From: Metopolophium dirhodum
Lineage: Eukaryota; Arthropoda; Insecta; Hemiptera; Aphididae
Direction: 5' to 3'
DNA: 64,000 nucleotides
NCBI RefSeq assembly: GCF_019925205.1
Contig: NC_083560.1
Location: 100,096,083-100,160,082 of the forward strand
The notes beneath the pieces are model-generated. The model saw nothing but the letters and a program-made list of their open reading frames with translations, was not told the origin of the DNA and did not search any database. Below are positions 46,051 through 57,538 of the stretch, piece after piece (the stretch's first letter is position 1; the number at the start of each line of letters is the position of its first letter). A program made the position numbers and the translations under genes.

Positions 46051-46558
46051 CTCATGATATTTCAGAACTACTATAAATTGTTTTTATATATTAACTTATA
46101 CCTACTGTATTATATATTGTTTATTTAAAAAAGAAAGAACTGATTTGTTTTATTTTGATAAAAATTATTATAAATTGTTTAAATTGTTACTAATATCAAA
46201 AGTCAATGTTTAAAGTTTTTTAAGTTTGTATATTAATTTTATGATTTCCAAATTTTACCATGTGTTCATTACTATTTTCATAATATTGTTAAACAGTTTT
46301 TTATTTTATTTGTTTCTTTATTTAGATATTAAAGGTCAAAGTTGTTTATAACTTATTTGTTTTTGGAAAATAAAAATTTCTGCCTTATTTCTTTGCAATT
46401 AATTATTTCATTAATTCACTATATGTATTATTCATCATAGTTATAAATGTATTAATAATTCATTTTTAGATAAACTAAAAAAAATTTTTACAATGGTCAT
46501 ATATGAATAGAATTATTCTAGATAGAGTTAATATGGTAAGCCTATAAAAAAGGGTACC

Positions 46559-46900
46559 TTAAAGTTACAGCCAGTTTTCCTCTCGGTGAAATGTGAAATT
46601 TAACTATATTTGTTGGATTTGTAGCGATGTCTTTAGAAATAGCAGATAATACAAAATCAAATTGCTCTCTTGTGAGTCTGAAATAAGCTTGAAATTTGGT
46701 TTCATCGTCTATGAGGTACCGGGTTATAAGATTTTCAAAAGCACATTCTGTGTGCGTCGAGCCGTAAACATGTCGTGTGTTTTCTTCTTCTTTTTGTTTG
46801 AGATCATCAGACGAATTATCTCTTCATCTCGTTCCTCCTCTTCAATGATGTGCACGATCAAGTCGACAATAGCGTCCAATGATCCATGATTGACGTTCGG
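46559..46900 (-). pseudogene. PIF/Harbinger transposase, first exon of the 43.6-47.0 kb copy
   Basis: Frames read DAIVDLIVHIIEEEERDEEI and FTARRTQNVLLKIL, shift, then YLIDDETKFQAYFRLTREQFD and PRGKLAVTL, ending at an AG-GTACCC donor. The order (acidic start, basic block, FRLT-type motif, final TLR junction) matches the first exon elsewhere. One frameshift near 46735. Confidence 0.6.
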
Positions 46901-47334
46901 TTGAACACTAGAATTTACTAGAATATTAACTGGCTGCAAACAGTGGACTGCAGAAAACAAACCATCTCTAGTACGCGCGACCGTCGCTGCAGCAGCTGCA
47001 CGCGGCGACCAGTGTTGCCAACTATTTTTGGAAACCAACAATCTAATTACAAAAAAAAACAAAAAAAGACCAAAATCGAGATTATTAGGTTATTTATTAA
47101 TTTGTCGCTTTTTAAATGTTTAATACGTTTTTAATATTTCAAAATAACATAATGTTCTGTTGTGTGACTATTGTACAGTTCTAGTTATAAAATAAACAAT
47201 TAAAAAAATGTATTTTGTTAATATAATTTTTAATAACTGGATAAAAATACTGTTTTACAGCAAAAAAAAAAAAAATTATAATAACATAATAAATAAAATA
47301 ATGCAATTGAACCATAAAAAGTAAATTGCTTTAT

Positions 47335-47600
47335 AACCTTTAACAAATCACTGAAACAAAATACTGTCTTATATTAACAATGAAAAAAAAATATAACAAT
47401 AAGATAATTAATAACATAGTAACTAAATAATAAATTTTAAATTGAATTATAGTGTTTAACAAATCACTGAAAATACTGTCTTATATTAACAATGAAAAAA
47501 AAATATAAAATAATAAGATAGTTAATAAACATAGTAACTTAACTATAAAATATAAATTGAATTATAGGTATGGCATTTAATAAATCATTAAACAAAAACA
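47335..47600. repeat. Tandem repeat, about 116-122 bp period
   Basis: TAACAAATCACTGAAA occurs at 47341 and 47457 and, in changed form, at 47579. The copies share CTGTCTTATATTAACAATGA. It lies downstream of the hAT stop codon. Confidence 0.8.
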
Positions 47601-47661
47601 ACAACAAATGTAATAATAACATAATTAATTAAGTAACTGAGTATATTATATAGGAACTATG

Positions 47662-48445
47662 TTATATCGGTAAGTCTTCAAAAATAGCTAATTCGTTTTC
47701 AGGAACATTGAAGTAACTTTCTTTAGTACCAATTTTATGTAGAACTGTATCTGGTAATACATAACTATCACAACATTTCCCATGTCTTTTCAAACCACTT
47801 CTGATATGTAATATTGAAATTAAAACATTAGATCCCATAGGATTTCTTGTTTTAGTTTTCACCAGATTCATCTGACTGAATACTCTTTCAACAGCTGCAT
47901 TAGAAAATGGTAAAGCTAAAAGCATGAATACAAAATCAGCTAACTCTTCAAATAGATTAGAACCTGAAGCATCCTTGAATTTTTTTACTTCTGCCCAAAA
48001 TATTCCAGCAGAAGAAGTATTGGACCATGTAATAAAATTAATTTTACGCCATTGAATTTCAATTTGTTCTATGTTTTTGAGATCTAATCCAAAATACTCA
48101 CATAATGGACTTATATTATCTTTTATTTGATGTAATACTTTACTGGGAGATATGATTTCTACTTTCTGTAGAGTATCTAAATTTTCTGGAAGCCGTTGTT
48201 GGAGTTGTTTTATTAATACAGTCGCAAAACTTATACATCTACTTCTTAAATTTTTTTCTTCCAAATTCGTTAATAATTTTAAATTTCGCATATCTTCAAC
48301 TTTTTTTTCAAAACCATAACTTAAATATGGATTTGGACTTAAAAAGTTACTAAATTTTTTAGTTATTGGGTTAAAGTTAAATGTTGGTATAACAAATAAT
48401 TTTCCAATCGAGCATATAAGGGTGACTAATTCATTCACTAATTTA
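47662..48445 (-). pseudogene. hAT transposase C-terminal half
   Basis: An open minus-strand frame from the insertion point of the second hAT: KLVNELVTLICSIGKLFV, KVLHQIKDNISPLCEYFGLD, ELADFVFMLLALPFSNAAVE and RVFSQMNLVKTKTRNPMGSN, to the stop at 47662-47664. The LPFSNAAVERVFSQM block is the hATC dimerisation motif with its catalytic-neighbourhood E. The frame is uninterrupted, but its N-terminal half is cut off by the hAT at 48454; the open frame reading further right is the inserted element's TIR. Confidence 0.8.
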
Positions 48446-48949
48446 GTTGGATCCAGTGGCGTAAATACCGGGTGGGCAAGGTGGGCAAACGCCACGGGCC
48501 TCGGGACCGAAGGGGGCCCCAGCCCAACATACAATACCTACACTATTGCCCATTGGTTATTTCTATATTCGTCATTCGATTCAAAATTTCACAAAAATAT
48601 GTATATTATTTTGATATCTGAAAAAAATACTAGGAAATACGGACCTTATATTGGTACTATATGTAGGTATATGGTTTATACGCTAATAAATAATAATATA
48701 TTATTGGAGGCCCGATTTGGGAAAAAAATATTATCTAAAACGTATCTCATATCTGGAACTAATGGCTTAATAACTCAATGGCTAAAAATAAAATGGGAAA
48801 ACAAACTGATAAAGCCAACAACAACAATACTGTTATATCATAGCTTCAGCTCTGTTGCTCTATGTGCTACAAATTACAATGACAGTATTACACTGATCAG
48901 TATAGTGTACACACTTACCAATATTAAAATTTCCTTGAAGCTTTGAAAG

Positions 48950-49126
48950 TGTTTTGTTTTTTATGTTTAACTGTTTAAGTTATAACATGGTTCGTATTTT
49001 TATTATTATTAAGTATTAAATTATTATTATTTTCTTTTTAATACATGTAGTAGTGACAGTTTATAATAAACGTGCTATACTGCTATTAAAAACAATACTA
49101 AAATATCAAAAATAATTCGCAATATA
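48950..49126. other. 5' untranslated part of the hAT
   Basis: AT-rich sequence leading to the first ATG of the transposase at 49127; no other feature seen. Confidence 0.3.
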
Positions 49127-51995
49127 ATGTCTGATAAAAAAAAATGTTTGAGTGAATACCAAAAACGAAAAAAGAAGAAGGATATTCAAGAGAAAATGTC
49201 AAAAATACCGAAAATCAACGCATTTTTTTCTACAACTCCTGCTGTTGTTCCTAGAATAGGTAAGTAAAAAATGGTTAGTCTAGGGTGAAACAATGCTAAC
49301 GCAGTTTCCAAGGCGAAACGCAGCGGAAGCGAATCGACGTTGGTTTTTTATTATTACTAATTATTATTTTTTTACCCGCCTTGGTCTGTTTTTAAACAAG
49401 AAAAACCCTGGAAAGTTAATAGTTATAATTTTTAACATAACTAATTTTTATTTTTAAGGAAAAATTGATTTAAAGTCAAACTCAATATTGTGCACCAATA
49501 CCAATGATTCAAGTATACATGAAAATTATAGTAATTATAAAGAAGAAAATGGTAATTAACAAACACTAAATACCAACTATATTTTTTTAAAATAATATTA
49601 AATATGAAATTTTGGTGAATTAATGAACTAACAAATAATGATTTGATTTTTGCAGAACAAAATGTATTGAATCTTACTTTGACTAATCCAACTGATCGTG
49701 CACACTTTGATGAAGAAGTAGAGAACAGTGACATTAAAAGAAGCATTATATCATTTGGTCCATGTAAGCCAGTTATTGAATTTCCAAAAAATAATGAGGG
49801 CAGAAAATTTTCTTCTAATTTCTATTTTGTTTCTGCACGGTCTGGTTCAAAAATACCTCGTTCTTGGTTATGCTATTCTACAGTTTTAGATAAAGCTTAT
49901 TGTGAATCATGCTGGTTGTTTGCTAATAGAAAAAGTACTTCTTTTAAGTCTGAATGGATAAATGGAATCGATGATTGGAAACATTTATCACAAAGCATTA
50001 AACGTCATGAAATATCAATTCAACACTTAGAGTCAACAAATATGAGGATCATATAGGTGAAAAATAGAACTATAGATAAGGAAATAGAAATACAATACAG
50101 TAAAGAGGCTACATTTTGGAGAAATATTTTGCTACGTTTGATTAAAATAATATTATCATTAACAGCCGGAAATACTGCCTTAAGAGAGCACAGAGGAAAA
50201 ATTGGATCATTAGAAAAGTGTTCAGAAGGAAATTTTTTACGTACAGTTAATTTATTGGCAGAATTTGATCCAATTTTAAATAATCTAGTGAGTAATCCTA
50301 AACAAAAATAGTCAGCCAAACCAGACCTTAAATATTAATCATAATTCATAACTAATTCGTACCAAGTCATAACATATTATACAAAAAACAGAAATAAAAT
50401 TAATTTCTGCAAATAATTATTGAATTCATATGACATAATATTTACTAAACGTATTACGGTCATGCATTGGGCCCGGCGCGAAAGCTTAATAACTACGAGA
50501 CAACTGAAATTATATTGCTAGGTATAGACTATAAAAACTGAAAAATATAAAATAAATGTTAATTTTTTTCTTTGCTTAATTTCTTTAGACTTAAGTCACA
50601 ATTATTGAATTTTGTTAAATAATATCAAACAATTTAAAAACTGAATTTATCTTAATATACAATTTATAATTTGTAAATTATAATATTTTATTACTAATTA
50701 TTATTTTATATATTAAAATGCGGGCTAGTCGCAAGTGGGTAACGTTCTACTGTATATAAAATGTCAAGTGGGTCACTATAAATATTATTATGCAGTGTTT
50801 GAAAGAACGCGTTTAATTTTACGTGAACTAACCCTGAACGTAATCTTTTTGGATTACTAGATCGTTTGGCTGTATTTTTTAGTCAATCATATAAATGAAT
50901 GGGAATGTGGAAACAAAATGTTATTAAAAATTCTGTTGGAAGTGAAAAAATGTTACGCTTTCAAAAAATAGGACAAACTAGGTGGCGGAGCAGAGATGTT
51001 GCGTTAAATAACGTATTTGATCCATTATTCACACCAACTAAAGAAAAACATAGATTTATAACAGTAATCAAAGCATTACTAGCTGTTGCAAATAGTAAAG
51101 ATTTTGATCTTGGTGCAAAATTAGAAGCTCTGAATATTATACAGTACAATATTGTTCCAGTCACTGTTCGTTTTAAGTTCAACTGCATCATCTTCCTTAC
51201 GGTCGAAAAAATTAAATTATACCCAAGGATATAAACTGTTGCATAATTTAAAAGCAAAATTAATCGAAGGAGTTAATCATTTTGAAATTATTTTTATAAG
51301 AACTACTGAATTTATTGAATATATACAAACGATTTTGGAAAAAATGGACGGAACAGATAACATATTTTGGTCAAGTACTTTTATGAAAAAAAGAAAGCGT
51401 TTTCAAAAGAAAATGTCAGGTGAATTGACAACAGACGAAAGACTAGTTGATGAAAAGAAATTGTTAGAAGTTGAAGTTTATAAAGTTGTTTATAACAACG
51501 CTCTCGATAATTAAGCAATAGGTATGTTTTAGTATAATTATGTTTTGAAAATATTAGTTTTGTTAATTTTTACTGTTATAGTTATAGCAATATTTTTTAG
51601 TATCATACTTCTTTTACTTGTTTAGGTATATGATCAACAAGGATCTAATTCAAGATGCTGCATTTTTTGATCCGAGAACATTTTCAAAATTAAAAACTCC
51701 CGGATTCATGTTTCCAGAAGTATCATTGTCTAAAATCGCATCCATGGCCAATGTCGATGTTTTAGATATTCAACGTCAGTTGATAGAATTTGCTCAAAAT
51801 TACGAGGCCATAGCAAATATAGATGCTAGTATTCAGTATCAAGATAGTAACGATGAATTTTTCGAAGAAGAAAATGAAAACCACACAGATACGGAAGATG
51901 ATTTAAAATGTGCATTATCCGAAAAAAATCGTTGTAAAACGTGTATTTCATGTGCATTCCTATATGTATATGTCGTAGGCTGTATGGAAAATTAG
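49127..51995 (+). pseudogene. hAT transposase, TTF-zinc-finger type, with gaps
   Basis: Exon-like pieces: 49127-49259 (MSDKKKCLSEYQKRKKKKD to VPRIG, donor GTAAGT), about 49460-49550, then 49655-50311 (HFDEEVENSDIKRSIISFGP, GRKFSSNFYFVSARSGSKIP, SWLCYSTVLDKAYCESCWLF, a TTF zinc finger), with a stop at 50054-50056. A 570-bp non-coding interruption (50320-50890) replaces the catalytic core. Then RFQKIGQTRWRSRDVALNNV (50899), YIQTILEKMDGTDNIFW (51152 on) and AAFFDPRTFSKLKTPGFMF (51618-51995) follow in changing frames. The hATC end is missing. A dead copy of the ZMYM1-like hAT group, different from the one at 4767-7539. Confidence 0.75.
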
Positions 51996-51996
51996 A

Positions 51997-52372
51997 TTTT
52001 TTGCAAAAAGACTAGGCTCTTTGCAATGGGGTAGCCCGTTTGCGAATTACTTATTATTTTTCCAAACAGCCTGCTGTTTTTTAAGGCTCATTGCATACAG
52101 ACTAACAGCAGTTAGGCCTTTTAAGAATTACAATCATAATAACAATAAATATTATATGGTAATTTATTACTGATTATACTTATTACATAATTTAAATTAT
52201 ATTATTTTAAGGGTTATTGATAATAACACACTTATTAATTTATTACTTGTACAGTTATTGACTATTGAATTACTAGTTTTATTATATAAAATATTAAATT
52301 AAATTAAATTGCAATATTATAAAAATATTACATTACAATATTAAATATTATATAAAGTATTTACTTATTGTT
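51997..52372. other. AT-rich spacer, no gene seen
   Basis: Contains TTTGCAAAAAGACTAGGCTC and nearby related text but no recognised feature between the hAT remnant and the KRBA2-like fragment. Confidence 0.35.
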
Positions 52373-52529
52373 ACATGTAGTTTTTTCGTGACATCTTGAG
52401 CTACACAGTACATTGTTTTTGCGACAAGCGCATCTATTTGTTTTGCACGATGTTTTGCAAAAACATTTTTGATAACCCTGTCCTCCGAATTGAGAATGTC
52501 TCTTCGCTATTTCTCTTAATGTTAACATC
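52373..52529 (-). pseudogene. KRBA2-like integrase-derived protein, cysteine-rich C-terminus
   Basis: Minus-strand frame reading LTLREIAKRHSQFGGQGYQK, then CFCKTSCKTNRCACRKNN and CSSRCHEKTTCNN to a stop. This C-rich tail after a QGF/QGY-K-C motif is the known ending of KRBA2/SCAND3-like proteins, which derive from an integrase-carrying transposon. The retrotransposon at 52530-60004 separates it from the rest of the gene (61151-62150). With the 4-bp TSD counted once, the two sides join in frame. Confidence 0.7.
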
Positions 52530-52966
52530 TGACGCGGCTACGACGGTGGTGGTAGGTGGTCCGCGGGGAGCCGGTCGTTGATGGGGTAGAATGGGTGGTT
52601 TTCGAAACGAATATGACAACACAATTTTGATAAACACTGATTTGTATTTATTAACGTATATAATTATACGGAATATTTGTACACGAAACGATATTGACAA
52701 TAACAAAGAAACGAGAACCACTAACGGCGACTATATGAAAAATATGTAGGTTGTTGTCGTTACGTGTGTCTTTTTACTAGTAACTAGTCTACGACGGCCG
52801 GTACTCGTTCTACGCGACTCGCCTTCCCGTCCCATCTTGTGCCTTTGTGGCGTGGTGGGGGAGTTGGCGTTGTCACGCTGTAGCCCGTAGTGGCGGTTGA
52901 CGAAAAGTGTAGACTGGTCGCTGCGGTACCTGTACTTTGTACTGGTGGCCGCTGCGTACCGTGTCA
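52530..52966 (-). repeat. 3' LTR
   Basis: 437 bp; six substitutions against the 5' LTR. In minus orientation it runs TGACACGGTACGCAGC to GTAGCCGCGTCA. Confidence 0.95.
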
Positions 52967-52982
52967 TACTCCCCCACCAAAC
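52967..52982 (-). promoter_or_regulatory. Polypurine tract
   Basis: Minus strand GGTTTGGTGGGGGAGTA lies directly before the 3' LTR, the position and composition expected for the plus-strand primer. Confidence 0.7.
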
Positions 52983-53090
52983 CGTCACTCGGGGTACACT
53001 TGTACCGGTGTCTGTGTGCTATTATGGGACGGGGTGGCTTGTACTACCTCTGGCTTTCGCTTGAGGTAGACTTGCCCGCGCCCGTGTGTG

Positions 53091-53760
53091 TTACTGGGGG
53101 TGTTTTGGGGACCCTACCGGAGTGTAAAACGAGTGAGTGTCGTCCAACTCCGGCATCCCCTCGAACGCCACCAGCCAATCTGCCTCGGTTATGTCCACCG
53201 TGGCCTCTGATTGGTCTGGCGACTCCTGGCTGGTGGGCTGTCCCGGCTCCTCGGACTTGCCGTCCTTGGATGCCGGTTTGTCCACCTCCATCGGTGTTGG
53301 GTTGGCGCGGGTTGCTTGGCAAGCCGACGTTGTTGGCTTGCCTCGCTTTCCCTGGCCTTCCTCTTTTCCTTCAGCTGCCTTGCTGCGCCTCCGTCCTCAC
53401 CCTTCCCGTTGGGCCGGGGAGTACCCCCGTTTGCCTGGGTACCGGTGCCGGCTCCGCAGGTGTTACGGGGGCAGGTGTCGTTGCTGGGGGTGGTGGCCTT
53501 GTCAGGGACGGTGTGCGGCTGCCGGGTGTTGATGTTGATGGTGGTCGGTGTGGCCGCAACCTCCGCTGGATGTCCGTCGTACGGTCCGCCCAGCCCCGGT
53601 TGTAGATGGCCGCCCGCACTGGGTCCTGCAGGAGTTGGCGGGTAGTCATCCTCGCGACCTGGGCGGCTGTTCGCGGCTCATCCTGGCCACCGGATACCAG
53701 CCCCAGCTGTTGTATTAGCTCGGCAACCTGCTGCCACTTCTCCTGCTGTTGGCCGGTCAT
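53091..53760 (-). CDS. Extra ORF between pol and 3' LTR, unknown function, one frameshift
   Basis: Starts MTGQQQEKWQQVAELIQQLG 40 nt after the pol stop, continues VARMTTRQLLQDPVRAAIYN and RGWADRTTDIQRRLRPHRPP, and then a Pro/Thr-rich linker. The first frame stops at 53371. A frame one base off carries on with a basic stretch (EGKEEGQGKRGKP) and an acidic C-terminus (NPTPMEVDKPASKDG; ITEADWLVAFEGMPELDD) to a stop near 53091. About 220 residues if read through. It occupies the env position of some gypsy elements, but I see no signal peptide, cysteine pattern or transmembrane segment, so it is not an envelope gene by these signs. Function unknown. Confidence 0.6.
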
Positions 53761-53799
53761 GTTGTCTGTAAATGATTATTATTACAGACAATTGTTTAT

Positions 53800-56700
53800 T
53801 TAATGTTGGCCTATCGGTGCCCGTTTTAAGCATGACACATGTATTTTCCGCGGTGGTTGTTGGTCGGTTTGGAAGACTCCTTTCCCGACCTGTTTCGCCA
53901 GTCTTACTGGTCCCCACCACTTTGGTGCGAAACCGGCGTGAAAATCTTTGTGTTCCTTAGATAAGTGGTGTGCTTTGTAGTAGACTACGTCGCCCTAGCC
54001 GAACTTCACCGGTGTGCCGGTGTTCGTGCTTGGTTTTACCACTACCTTTTTGCCTAAAATACGTTTCTCCCGCTCTACCCTCTCTTCCTGTGTTTTTTCG
54101 ATGTGTACCGGCGCCGCTTTAGACAGCGCCCAATCTCCGGGTCTCTTGCACTCTCTGCCGAGGACCAGGACCGCGGGTGGGTAGCATGTCTGTTCGTTGC
54201 ACCTGTTCCGTATCGAAAATAGGATTGAGGGTAGTTTCGTGTCCCAAGATTTATGTTTGCCCGTTACTAGTTGTGCGCGTAACCCTTTTTTTAAATCTTG
54301 ATTACGGCGTTCGACTGGGTTGGCCCTCGGGTGGTAGATTGGGGTCGTCCAACCCTGTGCCCCCCAGCGTTCTAGCGCGTTCATCATTTCGTTTGACACA
54401 AACTGTGGGCCGTTATCACTGAGACACACGCGGGGGTAACCGAAACGCGAAATGAACTCGCGTTCTAACGTTTCGATTATTGTTTTAGAGGTTGCTGTTC
54501 CTAAGGGGTAAGCCTCGGTCCACCTACTAAAACAGTCGGTTGCTACCAGTATATACGATTTTCCCTTACCAGAACGTGGGTATGGGCCCATGAGATCGAC
54601 ACTGATAACTTCCCATGGTTCACGGGGGGTTCTTGGTTGCATTGGGTCGTTTGGACGTGAGTTTAGTGGTTTCGTGCACGCACATACGTGGCACGCACCG
54701 ACATATAACCTGACGTCGTTTTTTTGACCTTTCCAATAGTACCGTTGTCGAACCGCCCGGTACGTCTCTTTCCAACCCGGGTGGTTGGATAAGACGTGAT
54801 CGTGACACCTCCAAATTGCATGTTGTGCTTTGGTTTTTGGTATCACGACGGGTGTGTGGGTGCCTACGTTTACGCGTAAGAGACCTTCGGAAAAAACGTA
54901 TGCATTTGTTCCCGATTTTGTGCTCCTAGTGTTCCGCGCTGGCCCGTCCCACCTGTGACCGGCGACTACTTCGCGGATTGTGGCGTCTTCGGACTGCCAC
55001 TTTTCGAGAGTCGTCGCGGTGAGTGGTGTGTCGTCACTAACGTGGTTATCGAACATGGAAAATATTCGGTCAGATTCGAGGTCAATACTGGTTGTCGGCG
55101 CTGTGGGCGCCCCTATCAATTTTTCCTCAAGTCGATCTTCGTCTACAGGTGTGCCCGGTGCCGGGTCACGAGATAACAAATCTGGTGCTTCGTTTTGTAT
55201 TCCCGGGACGTGTACCGTACTAAAATCTAAATTAGCTAGTTGTAGTGACCAACGTGTTAATTTTGAATTTTTGTCTTTAGCCCTGTGTAACCATGTTAGT
55301 GCCGAGTTGTCGGTTAGGAGTTCGAAACGTCGGGTTTCTAGGTATGGACGGAATTTGTCTGTCGCCCAGATTATCGCTAGGCACTCGCGTTCGACCGCGG
55401 CGTACCTTGTTTGCGTTTCGCTAAACTTTTTGCTTGCGTAGGACACTATGCGTCTTTCCTCCGGTCTGTCACCCCGTTGGAAAAGTACCGCACCGGCTCC
55501 TATTTCGCTTGCATCTGTTTGCAGACAAAACGGTTTGCTATAATCGGGTGGCGACAATTTTGGTGATGTGACTAGCGCGTTTTTTATTGTTTCGAACGCG
55601 CGTTGTTCTACCTCTGTCCATTTCCACCGTACTCCCTGTTTTAATAAATTAGTGAGAGGTGCTATGGTATCCGCGTAATTATTTACGAACTGGTTGTACC
55701 AGTTGCACACGCCCAAAAATTTACGAACGTCCCTAACCTTTTTGGGAACCGGAAAATTGTCAATGCATACCAATTTTTCCGGTTGTTTTTGTATGCCCTC
55801 CGAGTCTACGATGTGCCCTAAAAATGAAATTTCGTGTAGGCCGATTTTACATTTTTTTGTGTTGCACGTTAGTCCAGACCTCTTGAGCCGCTCGAGAACC
55901 TTGTCTAAGTGGGCCTGGTGTTCGTACTCGTCCCTTGAAAATACTACAATATCATCCAGGTAAACTTGTACAAAATCATCCTGGTACCCCCCTCATGACC
56001 TCGTTCATGAGTCTCACGAAAGTCATTGGACTATTCTTTAGACCGAAAGGGAGGACTTTGAACTGAAATAGACCTCTACGTGTTCGGAATGCCGTGTATT
56101 TTCGTGCATTTTCGTGTAGCGGCACTTGCCAATACCCCGACTTAAGGTCGAAAATGCTGAAAATGTTCGCGCCCCGCATTTGCCTAATCATTTTGTTGAG
56201 ATCTGGCATAGGGTACGCGTCGGATTCCGTAACGTCGTTCAGCCTCCTGTAGTCGACACAGAGACGAAAAGTTCCGTCTTTTTTCTTTGCCATTACTACT
56301 GGTGCGGCCCATGGCGAGGTGCTTGGTTCTACGAGCCCCTGGAGTTCCATATCGCGTACCATATCGTCGATAGCAGTTTGCTTCTGCTGCGGATATGGGT
56401 ATGGTTTGAGCGCGATTGGGGACGGGTCTTTTAGCAGAATTTCGTGTTCAATTAATTTGGTACGTCCTACTTTTTCGCTGAATACTACCGCGTATTTATT
56501 TAAAATCTTGGTTAGTTTCGCGCGTGTTTCGGGGTCGTTTCCAAATTCTAATTGTGACAGGTCGGGACGAGTGGCGGGTGGTTGAGATTTCCCTTTCCAA
56601 CATGTCGACGTCCGAATTTGCTTACCCATGTGAATTGTGCACGCGGCGTAATCCCAAGAGACTTCGTTGTTAACAAGAAAGTCGTGTCCTAGTAACGCGT

Positions 56701-57538
56701 CGCAATACAAATTGTCTAGGATGGTAGCTTCGAATTTTATATTGAGTGCACCTATCCTAGCTTCGAATGTGGAGGAGGTGCCACTGGTTGTTGCAGTGCG
56801 ACCGTCCGCCATCCGGACTGTGTTTGTTGGTCCGTGGGTGGGTGTTTTGTCGTATTTACGGGCTACTGTCGGGTTTACGTACGATTTTTGTGCCTGCCAA
56901 TCTAATAGGGCTGTTACGAAGCCTGACGGAAATTCGAGTTCGACCGCGGGGGTCGGAATTTTGTCTTGGCATGTTCGCGTACCGTTATTAGTCGTATTGC
57001 AATTGGTCGAGCGGGACAACTGGTTTTGAACCGCGATGGAGACTTTCTGGTCGGTGGTGTTAACCGCCATGACCATACTGTCAACATCGGTTGCCTCGTT
57101 GCTCGCCTGTTGCCTTACGTGCGTAGACTGACCTAATGCGGGGATAAGCGCGGTGTGTGTGCTTGTGTCCCCGTCACCCGTGCGGGTGAACACCCGTGTC
57201 TCTGTTGCCTTTGTCCCTACACCTGTGGCTGCCCCATGAGCCGGTTGTTGTTGAACACACGTGTCACCGGTGCGGTGAGTGTGTTCAATGGTGGGGTGGT
57301 GTAGGTTGGGGGTCTGTGAACGGGTGCCGATTGGTGATTGGACGGAAAAAATGTTCGTAGTTGGTTGTTCTGTGTGTTGAATTACCGAACTACGCGCTTT
57401 TCGATTACGCTTATTTTTTCCGTGTGTACTACCGAGAGTGGGTTGTGATGAGTGGGGGGGTGGTGATGAGTCGATGAGGGGGACTAGTCCTCGTCGACTC
57501 CCCCGCCGTTTCCCGACGTGGTCGGTCTGTTTGGACAC
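53800..57538 (-). pseudogene. pol: Pol: protease, reverse transcriptase, RNase H, integrase (two lesions)
   Basis: Begins in the −1 frame inside the gag end. After a T/Q-rich linker comes an aspartyl-protease-like region (FVTALLDWQAQKSYV; LLGHDFL), with DWQA where DTG/DSG-A is usual. RT: FRLCVDYRRLND, SIFDLKSGYWQVPL, LPFGLKNSPMTF, then a one-base shift in a C-run on the plus strand (55985-55990). The catalytic VYLDDIVVFSRDEYEH lies in the next frame. RNase H: FCLQTDASEIGAGAVLF and ELLTDNSALTWLH. Integrase: HHCC-like zinc part (HAIWRCHDHVLSNHPGWKE to CHVCAC), then SVDLMGPYP, CLSDNGPQFVS and NPVERRNQDLK (D, D, E). A TAG at 53995-53997 interrupts the C-terminus, which otherwise continues KWWGPVRLAKQVGKGVF to a stop at 53800. 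Confidence 0.92.
57481..57514 (-). promoter_or_regulatory. Putative −1 ribosomal frameshift signal (gag-pol)
   Basis: On the coding strand the heptamer GGGAAAC (57514-57508) is read G-GGA-AAC in the gag frame, the X-XXY-YYZ slippery form. Three bases later GGGGGA…TCCCCC can pair as a hairpin that includes the gag stop. Pol lies exactly in the −1 frame. Confidence 0.75.

Larger units (their letters stand above)
43834..46073 (+). pseudogene. MADF/BESS gene of the 43.6-47.0 kb Harbinger copy
   Basis: Exon 1 (43834-43984) reads MNFPRDDEAKLCELVSNHPS, YFKDIHMKDNIWREVASAF and KTG, with a GTAAAT donor: the first half of a MADF domain. The middle exon with the second MADF half is not found; 45093-45400 is occupied by a dispersed repeat. 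A later exon starts after CATAGCAG near 45457 (RSHSNISGNSSANVDG), shifts frame at a 19-base A-run (45602-45620), continues EILIQNKDSRKQMLETLSKI, has a stop in the BESS-like region, and ends in a Q/P/Y-rich tail running into a TTAGG repeat at 46029. Confidence 0.65.
43635..47009 (-). mobile_element. PIF/Harbinger copy with 39-bp TIRs, degraded
   Basis: Inverted ends 43635-43673 and 46971-47009 share GTCGCCGCGTGCAGCTGCTG and GGTCGCGCGTAC with one mismatch. A clear TSD is not visible. Inside are MADF exon 1 (43834), transposase exon 2 (44921-44294, minus), the MADF tail (45457-46073) and transposase exon 1 (about 46900-46559, minus), the same order as in the intact 18-24 kb copy. A hAT-like terminus starts directly at 47010. 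Confidence 0.8.
47010..48453 (-). mobile_element. hAT element (older), left end and 3' half
   Basis: CAGTGTTGCCAACTATTTTT at 47010 is a hAT-type terminus directly abutting the Harbinger right end. The minus-strand transposase C-terminus lies inside. The element is interrupted at 48454 by a second hAT whose TIR starts CAGTGGCGTAAATACC. Confidence 0.65.
48454..51996 (+). mobile_element. hAT element inserted into another hAT (right end not resolved)
   Basis: Starts CAGTGGCGTAAATACCGGGT and continues with GGGCAAG-type text like other hAT elements carrying TTF-zinc-finger transposases. The insertion point is inside the coding frame of the older hAT (…LVNE|). The right terminus and TSD were not found before the KRBA2-like fragment at 52373, so the right end is approximate and may be deleted. 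Confidence 0.6.

Noticed and set aside
53091..53760. Envelope gene for the gypsy element
   Set aside because: No signal peptide, transmembrane segment or cysteine pattern; composition is Q/P-rich then acidic.
52937..53803. Several long plus-strand open frames opposite the retrotransposon's extra ORF
   Set aside because: They are cysteine/proline/tryptophan-rich antisense frames in GC-rich DNA with no motif; the minus strand carries the element's genes.
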